A stretch of 64,000 nt of DNA from Isoetes taiwanensis (GCA_021234155.1 JAJEKV010000398.1:1-64000); one strand, 5' to 3'. Positions 1 through 13,534 are shown, numbered from the stretch's first letter. Made by a program: numbers and translations. The notes: generated by a model from the letters alone, not told the origin.

Positions 1-3000
1 TACGCCAAGACAAGGCGCAAGGTCCTAGTCAAACCCGACAAGCATAGAGTCCCAAACGTAAACCCTAATGAGTTGACAGTGTTCTAGCAGTGTTTTGGCG
101 CTTCCGGTGTCGAAGTTTTGGTCTTTTGCACTTGGGACGGCCAATCATATGCGCTTGAGAACGCTAAGCAAGGAGAATCGGGATTTTAATGAGTTTGACC
201 AGCTCCTCCCCGCTAGGTGCTTAGAAGTCAAGGCCCGCTTTTGCAAAGAGCAAGACATTCTGTGAAAATTAATGCATAGAATTTTAAACCCTAACTAGCT
301 TCCTAAGTAATCGCCAACATGGCCAACTTCAAAAATTTTGATAAGGTTTAGATTAGTTTGCACTCACTGCTACCGTTGTTGGCAAATTAGCCGCACACTT
401 TGCCCAAGTCAAACAAGGCCGTGACCTTGCAAGGCCTCCTCATTAGAGGGGAGAGTCCGAACCTCGTGAGGCGGGAGCCCCAAAAGCTTCCCCGAGGTAG
501 CTCTTTCTTTTCCGGCAAATAGCCCGGCCGGGTACGCTTAAAGACCACACTCTCGATCTCGTTCCGTGATCCGACCGCTGAACTTTGTTCCGTGAACCCG
601 TCCCGAAGGTCCAAAAATCCAACATTCATCCGGGAGAACATATCAAACCGCTGGCCGGCCCTTCGCTGGGCAAAGTAGTAGAAACTAAAGTGTTTTGTCG
701 TCGGACATCAGTGAGTTCAAATGCCGATCCGACTTCGCCACATCGGCCCCGAATGCCAAAATTACCCTAGGGACCAAGTTACACCGGCCAGTTTTTGGTA
801 AAAAGAAAGAAACACTTACGCCTCTACATTGCAGAGATTCGCCAGCCCACCTCCCTAGGCCAATTGAATACGTGTGTTGCACATGAGATAGTTTTACTTC
901 TTGAAGGGGTGGGCTTCGGCTACAAAAACTTGGTCCCTTAGGGCAATGTCGGCGTTCGAGTCCATTGGCGAGATGCATCATGGTTCCTGAGAGGGAAGTT
1001 GCCCGTCCGTCCGCCATGGACCTTGGGAGAGGACTTTTGGGGCAAGCCGCCCGGGTGGTTTTAGGGTCCATGCTCAAGCGCCAACACCCCTCTACGCCAA
1101 GACAAGGCGCAAGGTCCTAGTCAAACGACAAGCATAGAGCTCTCAAACGTAAAACCCTATGAGTTGGCCGGGTTCTAGCGAGTGGTTTGCGTTTGGGTGC
1201 CGAAGTTTTGTCTTTTGCACTTGGGGACATGGCCAATCACATGCGGTTGAGAACGAAGCAAGGAGAACTGGCGGAATGGAGTTTGGACCTGTACTCCTCC
1301 CGTTGTGTGAGTTAGAAGTCAAGGCCCGCTTTTGCAATTAATGCAAAGACATTAAATTTGAAATTTGTAATTAATGCATAATCTGGGACTTAAATTCTGA
1401 TTTTTGTCACCCTAGCTTCCTAAGTCAAACAAGGCCAGGACCTTGCAAGGCCTCCCTCATTAGAGGGAGAGTCCAGAACCCGGGAGGCGAGCCCCAAAGC
1501 TTCCCGAGGCGCCTTTTAGAGGCGGCCCTTCACGGGGTTATGCGCTAAAGACCACACTCCTGATCTCGGTTCCGTGATCCGCCCAGATTGAATCCCCTTT
1601 GTTCCAGAACCCGCCCGAGAAGGTCCAAAAAAATCCAACATTCGGCCAGGAGAAATATATCAAACCATGAAGGCCGTCGCGAGCGTGATGTAGAAACCAA
1701 AGTGTTTTGTCGTTCGGACATTGCGGAGGAATGCCGATCCGACCGCCACACATCGTCCTAATGCCAAAATTACCCTAGGGACCAAGTTACGGTGGCCATT
1801 TTTGCAAAAGAAAAGAAAAACACTTACGCCTACATTGCAAGATTAGCCAGCCCACCTCCTAGGCCAATTGACTACGGTGTGTTGCACATGAGATAGTTTG
1901 GCGCTTCTTCAAGAAGGGGTGGGCTTCGCCACAAAACTTGGTCCCTAGGGCAATGTCGACGTTTGAGTCCATTGGCAGAGAGCAGATCATGGTTTGAGAG
2001 GGAAGTTGCCCGTCCGTCGCCATGGCCTTCGAGAGGACTTTTGGGCAAGTTGCCGGGTGGGTTTTAGGTCCGTACTTTCACAGCCACACCCCCCACGTCA
2101 AGCCGGCGCAAGGTCCTAGTCCGTCGACAAGCATAGAGCCTCCGAAGCGTAAAACCCATGAGTTGGCCGGGTTCTGGGGGTTTTGCGTTTTGGGTCTTGA
2201 GTTTTGGTCTTTTGCACTTGGGGACGTGGCCAATCACATGCTGATTGAGAACGAAGCAAGGAGAACTGACGGAATGAGTTTGGACCTGTACTCTCCTCCG
2301 TTGTGGCGCTTAGAAGTCAAGGCCGCTTTTGCAAAGAAGCAAGACATTAAGTAAATTCGTAATTAATGCATAATACCGGACTTAAATTTCTGATTTTTTG
2401 TCAGCTAGCTTCCTAAGTCATCGCCAAACATACAGCCAACTTTCAAAAATTTTGGATAAGGTTTAGATCAAATAGTTTGCACTAGAACAGTCGGGCACTG
2501 TTGTTGGGCGGCCCGAGCCGGCACACTTGCCCAAGTCAAACAAGGCCGGGACCTTGCAAGTCCTCCTCATTAGAGGGGAGAGTCCGAACCCGGGAGGCGA
2601 ACCCCAAAAAGCTTCCCGAGGCAGCTTTCTGGCGGCGCTCGCCCGGGGGTGTATTAAAAAGACCACACTCCCGGGATCTTGGTTCCGTGATCCAAACCGT
2701 TGAATCCTTTGTTCGAAACCTGGTCCGAGAAGGTCCAAAAATCCAATATCCGGCCCGGAGAACATATCAAACCTGTGAAGCGCCCCCGAGCGGCGGTGTA
2801 GAAACCAAAGTGTTTTGTCGTTTCGGACATTAAGCGAGGTTCGAAATGCCGATCCGACTTACGCCACATCGTCCGGAATGCCAAAATTACCATAGAGACC
2901 AAGTTACGGTCAGTTTTGCAAAAGAAAGAAACACTTACGCCCTACATTTAAAGATTGGCCGACCACCTCCTAGGCCAATTGACTACGAGTGTGTTGCACA

Positions 3001-3540
3001 TGAGATAGTTTGGCTTCCCGAGAAGGGATGGGTGGCCACAAAATTTGGTCCCTAGGGCAATGTCGACGTTTTGAGTCCATTGGCAGAGACACATCACGGT
3101 TACGGAGAGGGGAAGTTGCCCGCCCCGCGCCCAGGCGCCGGGAGAGGACTTTTTGGGGCAAGCCGCCAAGGGTGGTTTTTAGGGTCCGTGCTCTGGCCAA
3201 CACCCCCACGTTAAGACAAGACGCGCAAAGGTCCTAGTCAAATCGACAAGCATAGAGCCTCCAAACGTAAACCCTATGAGTTGACAGAGGTTCTAGCGGG
3301 GTTTTGCGTTTTGGTGCCGAAGTTTTGGTCTTTTGCACTTGGGACGTGGCCAATCACATGCGCTTGAGAACGCGAAGCAAGCGGGAACGGGCGGAATGGA
3401 GTTTGGACTGTACTCTCCCGTTGTGGCGGTTAGAAGTCAAGGCCCGCTTTTGCGATAGCAAGACATTCAGTAAATTCAGTAATTAATGCATAAATGCGGA
3501 CTTAAATTCTGATTTTTTGTCAGCTAGCTTCCTAAGTCAG
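1..3540. repeat. Tandem array of a 1.0-1.1 kb repeat, about 3.3 copies
   Basis: The anchor AAGGTCCTAG followed by a conserved stretch recurs at 19, 1,111, 2,110 and 3,228, giving periods of 1,092, 999 and 1,118 bp. The copies align along their whole length but differ by many small indels and substitutions. The last copy stops near 3,538, in the CAGCTAGCTTCCTAAGTCA stretch that occurs inside the other copies. The array runs off the left edge of the window. Short ORFs in all frames are not conserved between copies, so it looks non-coding, either a satellite or a tandemly amplified fragment. Confidence 0.85.
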
Positions 3541-3959
3541 CTAGCTTGTTGAGATAAACTACATCTTCGCATGTTGGTAGGGTATTAGTTCTCATAGCAG
3601 GGGACAAAATTAAAAAAATATATATATATGTCGTCGTAACAAGCGAACACGTAGCTACATATACTATTGGTGGAAACCTAACCTTTTTAAATCTAACAAA
3701 ATAAAATTTTAAGATAAACTACATCTTTGCATGTTGGTAAGGTATTAGTTATCGTAGTAGGTAAGGTATTACTAGTTATCATCATCGTATTATATACCTC
3801 ATAGCTCAACGGATGTACCACAAAACATTGAACATTTTCATGGTGGTATATTTCATAACTTTAACGGGTGTAGCAAGTCAAATAAACCCCTATCCAGTTA
3901 AATAAACCCATGCATCAAGTGTACATGCATTCTATACTATTTTAATTTTTTTTTTTTTT
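3541..3959. other. AT-rich spacer with a 40-bp direct duplication
   Basis: GATAAACTACATCTT and the following GCATGTTGGTA..GGTATTAGTT occur at 3,549-3,588 and again at 3,711-3,750. No gene is visible. A poly-T run ends the stretch next to the CACTA-like sequence. Confidence 0.5.
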
Positions 3960-5624
3960 TTTTTGGGCGTCGTTAAAAAAAAACGTTGCTACAAACGTCG
4001 TTCAACGGCGTTTTTGTCGTCGTTTAACGACGCGTCACGGCGTCGTTAACGGCGATTGTGATTTAAATCGAAAACAGGCGGCAATCCCGCCGCTTATTTT
4101 CGAGCAAGCAAAGCTTATGGAGGAGCATTTTTTGAGGCGATTTTATTTGCGGATCTACTTTGGGGTCTATTCTAAGTGTAAGACAAGCTTCATAAGGTAT
4201 GTACCTGATCAACCAACTTTTTTTTTGAATCTAAACTTGTTTTTGGGTAGATTTAGGGCTTTTTGTATTTGTTGTTTGTTCTTCCTTCAACCTTTATTCT
4301 TCTTCTTCCATTCTTGCATCCTTCTTCCATACATATTCTTCCATTCCCTTTGTCATCTTCTTCTTCGATTCTTCCTCCTCTTATACTACTTCTTCCTCCT
4401 CTTATTCAAATTCTTACTCTTAATCCTCCTCTTCTTCATCTTCTTCATTATTCTTCCTCCCCATTTTTGGTTCCTCCTCTTCTTCTTAGCCTTTTCTTCT
4501 TGAATTCTTCCATTCTTCTTCTAATTTTTTTCCCATCTAAGAAGACGTCGTTAAAAGGCGAGACCCTTCTTCTTTCCAAAATTTTTCCTTATTAGTTGTT
4601 TTATACTATTTCTTTTCTAATCATTGAATTTTTTGTTTTGCATGTACACTCCTAGCAAAATGTGTTGTTCTTGCAAAACAAGTTGGCACCTCTTCCGGTA
4701 AGGATTTAATTTTTCAATACGCTAATAAAATACTAATGCTTTATTTAGGTTAAATTGTTATCCAAGAAGGGGACGTCATTGAAACCACCCTCCCCATTGA
4801 TTTTCCATATTTTTGTTTCCTTTAAGTTGTTTATTTATATTAATATTTTACTAATCATTGAATTTATTGTTTTGCATGTACACTCCTAGCAAATCGTTGT
4901 TTGTGCAAAACAACTTTTGCCTTTGTACCGGGTAAGCATTTAATTTTCAATATGCTTAATGTATTGATTAATTGAGTAATGTATTTAGCTAAAAAAAAAA
5001 TTGGGGCTTCATTTATTTTTTGTATTTTTTAATATATTTAAGCGACATCATTTAATGACGTTAAAATCTTATATTTCTTTATTGGTTAAATTCATTTTAT
5101 AGGCTTTAAATTAAATGTATTAACTTCATTCATAATAAATGTATTATTATTTTTTTCAATTTATAAAAAAAAAAATTAAAAAAAAATTAAAAAAAAAAAA
5201 ATTTTAATACTGCGTAAGCACCGTGCGTTAAACGGCGTTGTTTACGCGATCTGCCACGCCGGCAATAAAGGGCGGGTAACGCCGCCCAGCGCCCTGCCGG
5301 CGCAGCGTGGTCAGCGTATTGCGTGGCGTCGACGCGGCGTCACGCCAAACACGGTCGCCCGCGTCAAGAACCCTTCGCCGACGCCCCGCCGCCGCCCGGC
5401 CGCGTGGCGGCTACATGTAATGGCATCGTTGAGCCACGCCGCGCGTGCCGCTTTAAGACGACGCCCGTTGCGGCACGCGATATAGCGACGCGTCGCGTCG
5501 TAAAAACGACGCGGCGAGCGCCGTTATAGGCGTCGTTCATCGACTTTTTGGCGTCGTTCATCGACGTTCAAACGACGTCTGGACGTCGTAATAGACGTCG
5601 TAACAGGGCAATTTTTTTGTAGTG
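3960..5624. mobile_element. Non-autonomous CACTA (En/Spm-type) element, right end clear
   Basis: The right border reads TTTTTTTGTAGTG, which on the other strand is the canonical CACTACAAAAAAA terminus, ending at 5,624. Both sides are packed with subterminal motifs on a GCGTCGTT / AACGACGTC theme (3,964-4,065 and 5,205-5,610), as expected for CACTA elements. The interior is a pyrimidine-rich, TTC-biased tract (4,260-4,520) plus a direct repeat beginning TGTACACTCCTAGCAAA at 4,645 and 4,879. No transposase is present. I could not find a matching CACTA left terminus, so the left border is approximate and may be lost. The L1 LINE starts immediately to the right. Confidence 0.7.
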
Positions 5625-8397
5625 TCTATTCTGCCTCATCAACGTGAGAGCTTGGAGCAGGAGCTCTCCAGAGAGGATTTAGCGGAGGCATGTATGTGCA
5701 TGGCCAAGGATAAATGTCCTGGGCTGGATGGCATCCCTGTGGAGTTCTTTCAGACTTATTGGAAGTGGGCTGGTGAGTCTGTGTACCAGATGTATCTTGA
5801 GTTGCTACAGTCTTCTCCTAAGGTTAAGCAGTCTTCTACTATTAATGATTGGAGGCCTATCTCCTTGTTGTCCTCTGTGTATAAGATTATTGCGAAAGCC
5901 CTGGCAGAGAAGTTGAAGCCGGTGTTGACTTCTTCCATTAGTAAGGTGCACTCTGGGTTCTCCTGGGAGGAACATTTTGACTAATGTTGCCGCAGCTTAT
6001 GAGGGCTTTTATTGGGCCAGGAGAACAGGTCAAGGCATTGCCTATCTTAAGCTTGACTTTGCCAAAGCTTACGATAGCGTCCGTTGGGAGTTCTTGTCTG
6101 CCATGATGTTAGCGTTGGGCTGTGGTCCATGCTTACTGAGACGATCATGAAGTTGCATAGGTCGGCCGCGAACTACGGTGGTGTGCCAGGGTGAACCCTC
6201 CGCCTTTTTCTCCTTAGGCAGAGGGGTGCGTCAGGGGTGCCCTTTGGCGCCGTTTTTGTTCACGATTGTGGCGGAGGCACTGTCTCAGTTGTTTTTGGCT
6301 GCAGTGGAGGAGGGGGTGGTGGATGGGCTTCGGATGCAGGATGGTAGCCAGCAGATTACTAACCAGTTCGCCGATGACACTTTCCTCTTCTTGGTGGCAG
6401 AAGAGAGGAATCTGCGGAATGTGAAGGGTTTGCTGGATACTTTCTCCTTGGCCTCGGGCATTCTTCTGAATTGGGTAAATGCTCCGCATTATGGGCCCAG
6501 CTGACTCTGCCTCCCCCTTGTTTGGCTCTATTCCCTTGGAAGGTGCTTTCAGGTAATGTGTGTACTAAGCTGTTGGGTATTCCCTTTGGAGGGGATGTTT
6601 CCATGGGGAGGGTGTGGGATGAGATTTTGCAGGGGTTGCAGAAACACCTCAATTGGTGGAAGGGTAACAAGTTGTCCATGGCAGGTAGGATCACTATTGC
6701 CAAGTCAATACTTTGTAGCACTCATGTGTATACAACATCTGCGATGTTAGCTCCTAAGGGTAAGATACAGGCTTTAGATAAGATTGTTCGAAATTTTGTG
6801 TGGGGCGGGGATGATGAAGGCGCCCACTTTATTGGCTCCCGAAACCAAGTTCGCGAACCAAGTGGGTTCGCTCAGGCGAACCCGGAAAATTCGCCTGGGC
6901 GAACCCGCAAAGTTTGCCTGGGCCGACCTGGCGGGAGCCTCGCAGGCGGGGGGGTCGGCGTGGCCTTCCTACCGGGTTCGCCTGGGCGAACCCGAACCCG
7001 GGTTAGTTGGGAGCTTGGCGTGTGTGGGCGAGGGGTTTGGAGTATCTACGGCCGGCGGCTGACTGGGGTGGTTCGGCCGTAATAACCCCCGGTCACGCGG
7101 AGTGCGCTGCTGTGGGCTGCAGGGTAACGGGCGGCATCGGCTGCGCAGCTATCAGATGGCCTGGCCCGGTGATTCGGCCGGGCGCAACCCGGGTGGCTCG
7201 CACCCACCGACGCACTCGACGCCCGCCGATGTGGCCCGCTACACCTGTGATTCGGCCTGGCGAACCCTAGGTGGCTGTGCACTCATCGACGCCCCCGCCA
7301 ATGCCGCAGACGCATCCTCGTTAGGGGTTCGGCTAATAACCCGCAGAATGCCAAGTAAGCCGTCAGCCATAGCCACGTCGCTTAATGTGGTCGGCCGAAA
7401 TAATCCGGACGGGTTCGGCCAAGCGACTCGGGGGTTCGCTTTAACCCAGCTTGATGCCCAACTTCCCTTCGCTGGGTGCCATTCAAACACCGCGGATGAA
7501 GGGGCTAAAGTGGTTAAAGTGGCTTGGTGGAAGTGTCTACGCCCCGGGAGGATGGGGCTTGGCCATTTGGATTTGGCGCCGCATAGTAAGGTGTTGGTCT
7601 CAAGTTTGTTTGGAGCACTCTGAGGATGGAGCATCTTCTCCGTGCGGATGGCGTTGTTGCGATCTCTTCGCCATTGTGTGGCGTTTTGGGGAAGCCATCG
7701 TACTGTGGAGTTGCCCGGGCCTTTGTTGTATGGTCTCCGGCCTTTCCCACATGCATCCCCTTTTCTCACGGGGTGTTGCGGGCTTGGGATCATGTGCGTG
7801 TGCTCTTCCGGCTAGATTATGCCTCGGTTTATCACCACTCTTCTCCTTTCTTGTGGGTTCCTCTACCCTAGCAATTTGATTTGTCCTTCCTTTGCCCAGG
7901 CATTACCGCCGGACGAAGTTCGCTGAGGCGAGGCGGGCTGTTGTGCTCACCTTGGAGGTTTGTTATTGGGGTGGCTCAGCCGTTGGGAGTTCTGGGAGTT
8001 AGCTTCGCTTTCGCTTTGGGGCGTGTGGGCTATATCGGGAATAAGTGGCGGGGAGTATTCTGCTACACATACCTATAGTCCCTTAGGATGATGTGGTGGT
8101 GCAGGTTTAGAAGGTTCATCCGGATGTTGTGTCTTCTTGTTTTGTGCGGTCTTGTTACCGGGTGCTGGCTATTCATGACACTCTGCCCCCTTCTGGTAAG
8201 TGGTCTCTGCAGCTTCTGGGTTCTCGATGGCGCTCGGTTTGGACGTGGACATGGAGCTCACTTCCCCCACCGAAGTGCTTCTGTGGCAGGTGGTGCACCG
8301 TTGTATCAGGGTGAATGCCCTTGTGAGTCAGTTTAGGCCGGGTGTGAGTCCTCTCTACCCTTGTTGTGGCCTGGAAGACAGGCGGGAACACGTACAA
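5625..8397 (+). pseudogene. L1-type LINE ORF2 (reverse transcriptase to zf-RVT), decayed
   Basis: This encodes the reverse transcriptase part of an L1-like retrotransposon. Visible in order are a region with CPGLDGIPVEFF and WRPISLL (5,640-5,980), LDFAKAYDSV in another frame (about 6,050), RGVRQGCPLAPFLF and the catalytic FADD motif (6,220-6,380), a thumb-like segment with LSMAGRI and FVWGG (6,640-6,815), and after an insertion the GLGHLDL segment (7,550-7,580). A cysteine/histidine zf-RVT-like tail (8,260-8,395) carries WQVVHRC and ends near CCGLEDRREHV. At least five frameshifts separate these blocks. The 5' part (endonuclease, ORF1) is absent next to the CACTA end, and the 3' end is cut at about 8,397. 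No poly-A tail or target duplication is visible. Confidence 0.85.
6821..7494. mobile_element. GC-rich 674-bp insertion in the L1, 8-bp target duplication
   Basis: The octamer GATGAAGG occurs directly before (6,813-6,820) and directly after (7,495-7,502) this GC-rich segment. Removing the segment and one octamer joins the L1 frame without a shift (FVWGG...DEG on the left continues as DEGAKVVKVAWW on the right), so the borders are well supported. The ends form a weak inverted repeat (CGCCCACTTTATTGGCTCCC against CGCGGTGTTTGAATGGCACCC). The interior is rich in TTCGCCTGGGCGAACCC-type palindromes at 6,870-6,990 and holds no protein that I recognise. An 8-bp duplication fits a non-autonomous hAT-like element. 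Confidence 0.8.
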
Positions 8398-8400
8398 GCA

Positions 8401-8530
8401 GGTGATTTAAACCTTCGATCAGGAGAAGTATTAGTAGTAAATTCACTAGCAAGTAAACATAATTTAATGGAAGAGAGCTTGATTCCAGAGAATCCTAGAA
8501 AACATTGGATCAAGCGGGTGGCAAGTATGA
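8401..8530 (+). pseudogene. LINE endonuclease fragment (GDLNLRSG motif), plus strand
   Basis: The plus strand reads GDLNLRSG followed by a stretch ending PRKHWIKRVAS, which resembles the GDFNxR motif and the region after it in the apurinic endonuclease of LINEs. It begins right where the L1 zf-RVT tail stops. It is short, and the family cannot be named. It lies back to back with a minus-strand endonuclease piece. Confidence 0.45.
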
Positions 8531-8538
8531 AACCTAAG

Positions 8539-8820
8539 CTATTTATAATAGCCATCCAAAATATTGCAGGGACTGCACCATTCTTCATGAATAGATTGAT
8601 AACCCTGGATCATGTCTCTTACAACTGGTCTTGCAAAACATGCTACTCCTCCATTTCCCATATCTTTATCTCTAAATCTCTTATTATGGACAGAATATAC
8701 TAAATCAAATCCTGCTATGTCCGGTAATGCAAATAAATCATGTTCTTTTGTCTCCACAAAACAAATCACATCAGTTTTATCCAATATTTTTTGCATGCTA
8801 TACACCTTATCAATGGTCAA
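8539..8820 (-). pseudogene. LINE endonuclease N-terminal fragment
   Basis: The minus-strand ORF carries DVICFVETKEHD, then GGVACFARP, the spacing seen in the endonuclease/exonuclease/phosphatase domain at the start of LINE ORF2. It starts directly after the GA/TC microsatellite (8,824-8,925), so it is 5' truncated at the tract that forms the tail of the next LINE. The domain breaks off at a stop near 8,539. Confidence 0.6.
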
Positions 8821-8822
8821 TC

Positions 8823-10211
<1,389 letters not shown>

Positions 10212-10213
<2 letters not shown>

Positions 10214-10268
10214 GAGAGAGAGAGGGGGGGGAGGGAGGGAGGGAGGGAGGGAGGGAGAGAGAGAGAGA
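10212..10268. repeat. Compound (GA)n(GGGA)n microsatellite, tail of the next LINE copy
   Basis: AG repeats, then poly-G, then GGGA units, then AG again. On the minus strand it directly follows the same LINE 3' end (CAATAATAAATTTCATTTCAT) seen at 8,926, so it is the tail of the copy at 10,269-10,649. Confidence 0.9.
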
Positions 10269-10649
10269 TGAAATGAAATTTATTATTGCGTCTTCGAGAC
10301 CGCCAGGGCTATGAGACGTTTACATATTACATTCAAAATTGTAGAATATATTTTCCAGTACATCCTCTGAAAGTAGCACACTGGGCTCCTCTACCTCTAT
10401 CTCCTCTTCCTTTTGTTGTTTCAATCTTTCCTCTCTATGTTTGAGAATGTCCACGATACACCCTCCCATACTCGAACCTGGATGCAGAAAAAAATCATGA
10501 AGTGAAGTGGCACTAATTCCATACATCGCTCTTATATCAGAGTAGGCGTGGCATGACAGCAGAACATGTGCTTCATCCTCCACCACTCCCTCATCACAGA
10601 TTTTAACATAGGCAAAAATGAACAAGAGCCTTGATGGATTTTGTAGCAT
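10269..10649 (-). pseudogene. LINE 3' end, second copy of the TC-tailed family
   Basis: A minus-strand ORF of 109 residues with CDEGVVEDEAHVLLSCHAYSDIR in its N-terminal part, the Cys/His block that ends ORF2 in this LINE type, followed by a charged tail. The 3' UTR block with GAGACG, CAATAATAAA and TTTCATTTCAT matches the 8,926-10,213 copy. Only the last 110 codons are present, so this copy is strongly 5' truncated. Confidence 0.7.
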
Positions 10650-11266
10650 GTTTTACTCACTCGATGGTTTGGTTTTGGCCTTATTCAAGAGGTTAGTTTA
10701 AATTGTTTTAAGATATAAATGTGCAATGGTAATGAGATTGAACCTGTGTGAGGTCTATATTGTGAGTGCAAATGAGAAGCTATTGCATTGAATGTTGGAT
10801 CTCCAAAGCGCACTAAAAGTTGTAAGCGTTCATTTACATCCTCTTCATAATAAAAAACCCCCTCACACACTGCCTCTTATAAAAGCTGCACCCTAACCAT
10901 ACATATGCACACATTCTCCGCAATATCCATTACGCCCCTCCTGCATAAGTACCACATAGTCATTGAAATTAACCTAGAACAAATTGCTGAAAGGCAACCT
11001 TCACACTAATATAAGCTTCATAATTTCTAACATGAGGGTTAGCCCTACTTCCTATCCTTAGACACTCTTGCACAATCTATACACGCCAAAAATTCCCCAC
11101 TAATGATCCAATGTGTTTCGACCTCTTCACATTTGCAGCTTGCATCATTCTATGCACCACAAGTGTCTTAGACCTCCATAAGAATATCCGCGTAGTAACT
11201 TCAACCTATTAAACACGAGCTACACCAACAAACGCAATCTCAAATTAATACAAACAATTGTAATTA
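10650..11266. other. Non-coding stretch
   Basis: AT-rich sequence with short ORFs only (the longest, 60 codons on the minus strand near 10,870-10,685, has no recognisable motif). I see no gene, RNA gene or repeat structure here. Confidence 0.4.
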
Positions 11267-11469
11267 GGGAAAAACTCCAAAATACCCTTGTGCTTTGCTA
11301 AATTTTCCCAAACGCCCTTAGTTTTGAGGATATTTTGATGCATCTGAAACACACATTCCCATTTGGATCATTGCAAAAAACGTTAGTTATTTTCCATCAA
11401 AATACCCCCAAAACTAAGGGCATTTTGACAATTTTAGCAAAGACATAAGGGTATTTTGGAGTTTTTCCC
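11267..11469. mobile_element. MITE, 203 bp with inverted repeats of about 75 bp
   Basis: Both ends read GGGAAAAACTCCAAAATACC inward, and similarity continues for about 75 bp (TTTGCTAAA, CGCCCTTAGTTTTG, GATATTTTGATG), leaving a loop of about 50 bp. No coding capacity. A clean target duplication is not visible, so the superfamily is undetermined. Confidence 0.85.
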
Positions 11470-12209
11470 TTGAAATTAATAGGAACAATAGGGCTTTAAG
11501 TCGGCCAACACACTTCCAACTACAACACAGATTCAAAGGCAATCCACATTGCGTTGGCACTTGATTATATCATGCTTTCAGCCAATCATAGTCCACTATA
11601 CCTATACCGCCACTGGATTCTCGCCCTTGATTCTAGGGCACCTCCACCTCCTCCACTTAAACAAGCATAAGGTTGGTGGTGAGAATTAATGACTCGTCAT
11701 CTCTGCTAGTATTCCAGCTATATATTTTACAAAAGGGAAAGCTTGCCCATTTATTAATGGGATTTGTCTGGGTTGTGAGGCAAAAGAAGAGAAAGTCCAG
11801 AACTTCTCTGCCCTGTGATCTGTATATATCGCCTACAAAAAAATTGTTCCCTTGACTGCCATTGAAAACTTTTTATGCAGTCTCTAATTGTCTGTTGTTT
11901 TGCAAGAAGTTAGAACTGCGGCGTATTTACAGTATAATACACATGTAAAATAACCATTCATGTGAATGGTTTCTATGCACTGTGTCAATCACCACCTGAG
12001 AAACCCATTGACTTCCGTGCAAAAGACGTACCCAATCGGAATCTACAGCAGACCCAATAGTTTCTGATGCAGTACCATGCACCCAATCGGGATCTAGAGT
12101 AGAGCCAATAGTTTTACGTTGCGGTACACGGACGGCTATTTGTCATCACCGATCTCAGATACACCGGAGCAACAACCAAGGCTGTGGTGGTTATTGTTAG
12201 CACACTTAA
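11470..12209. other. Non-coding stretch
   Basis: No gene is recognised. A repeated phrase (ACCCAATCGG.ATCTA.AG.AGA.CCAATAGTTT) occurs at about 12,031 and 12,080, a degenerate 50-bp duplication. Confidence 0.4.
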
Positions 12210-13192
12210 TCCCGCGGTTACATGCATTGGGATTGTAGCGCATCCTGGAATTCTAAGCTCGAAATGCATCCTGGAATTCTAAGCTCGAAATCTTGTAAAG
12301 ATAAACTTGTTGGCACGTTGCATGCATGGAAGTCCGATAATTGGTTTGCTCCTATCATATCACTATCACCAAAAGTCGCATATCCAGGCCCAAAATTGCT
12401 TAACGACCCGGCAATGTAGTTGCAAAGATTCCATGAAAGCTCGGCGTTGCTAAATGTGGTCTGTTCAACAACCCTACCATTATGTGCATGTCTTGGTAAA
12501 TGATTTGGTACAAATGCCAAACCTTGTACCCAACCCAATTTGCCCCTAACACCCATTGGTAACTTCAACCGCAACTCCAAAACAGAGAAGTAGTTAATAC
12601 GAGGTAAGGCTATACCTTCGCCCCATTCAAATCAAGACAATATACCTCTTGTCGCTCCAAAGAAGAACGCGTCTTTTAGCTCTCGGTGCAGACCGGCGCG
12701 AGACGGCATTACTTTCAATCTTTGTGATGCTTCGATGAAGGCCCTCATATCTTTTACCAAAATCCCGCTCCTTTTCACGAACGTGCCTCATATTTTTTCT
12801 TCAAGGCACTCTCTTCAAGTTCATACTCTTGTTTGATCGGGGCATTCTCAGAGACCAACAGAGGCGCTTTAAGCCGGCATCCTGCTACATTTATAGACTC
12901 TTCTTACAAAGAATATAATTGATAGCTTAGCATGTGACAAGGAAGTAAACCCTGATTTTCAAATGCTTTCCACGCTTTTTCCTGCTCCTCCTTAAGTCTT
13001 ATCTCCTCATTCAAGTAGATCCGGTCTTTGGTGAAATTCCAAAACTGGAAACACTATTTAAAGTTCGAGGTGCATGGGATTGGCCAGATCTTGTATTACT
13101 AGAAATTAATGTAGAATGTTGAACTGTTATTGGAAGGTTCAGAGTTGATCGACTTCCATCCATTGATGCCAACGCCTGAGAGGCCAACACAT
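12210..13192 (-). pseudogene. Degenerate 3' part of the interrupted host gene
   Basis: This continues the minus-strand gene of 13,193-26,940 with a frame change at the A-homopolymer near 13,212. The frame then reads a Ser-rich segment (SGHAGSLDVLASQALASMDG), a charged helical stretch (NEEIRLKEEQEKAWKAF, about 13,015), another charged stretch (KQEYELEESALKKKYEAR, about 12,820) and a 120-residue ORF (12,580-12,218) containing WVQGLAFVPNHLPRHAH. The character is coiled-coil rich and low-complexity. A 25-bp tandem duplication (CATCCTGGAATTCTAAGCTCGAAAT) lies at 12,241-12,292. No domain is recognised. I take the frameshifts as decay or sequencing errors. Confidence 0.4.
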
Positions 13193-13534
13193 CTAACGAA
13201 CCCGCATGACCACTTTTTTAACCAACATTTGAGAGCGGGGATGCGATTTGGGATATCTTTGCTCCAAATGGTCGTCGATACCGTTGTGTAAATTCTGCAC
13301 TTGTTCAGATACCAGCCCTTGAGGGGATATTGAATGTAATGGATCGTGCAATAATGGAACTGAACATACAGATGAAGTCTGAGAAGTGGGTTCTACTTGC
13401 ACCGTGGCCACAGTGTCCACTAGTACCGAACCATTGTCAAGTTCTGGGGCAAGATTATACCAACAATGCTCTAATGTACCAGCTGCCAGAAATTCATCAG
13501 GACCTTGATGTTCATTCTGCAATGCAGACGCAAA
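13193..13534 (-). pseudogene. Host gene, segment downstream of the 12.3-kb insertion
   Basis: An open minus-strand frame beginning FASALQNEHQGPDEFLAAG and ending near a homopolymer frameshift at 13,212. Its first codon, TTT, starts at 13,534 inside the target sequence CAAA (13,531-13,534). It continues in the same frame the ORF that stops at the other side of the large element (…LKNFF at 25,852). The ATG-ATG-GTT codons at 13,543-13,535 belong to the element end and not to the gene. Confidence 0.75.

Noticed and set aside
4117-4595. Phe/Leu-rich 128- and 110-codon ORFs that look like membrane proteins
   Set aside because: They come from a TTC/CTT-rich tract inside a non-autonomous CACTA element; two frames are open at once, and no motif is present.
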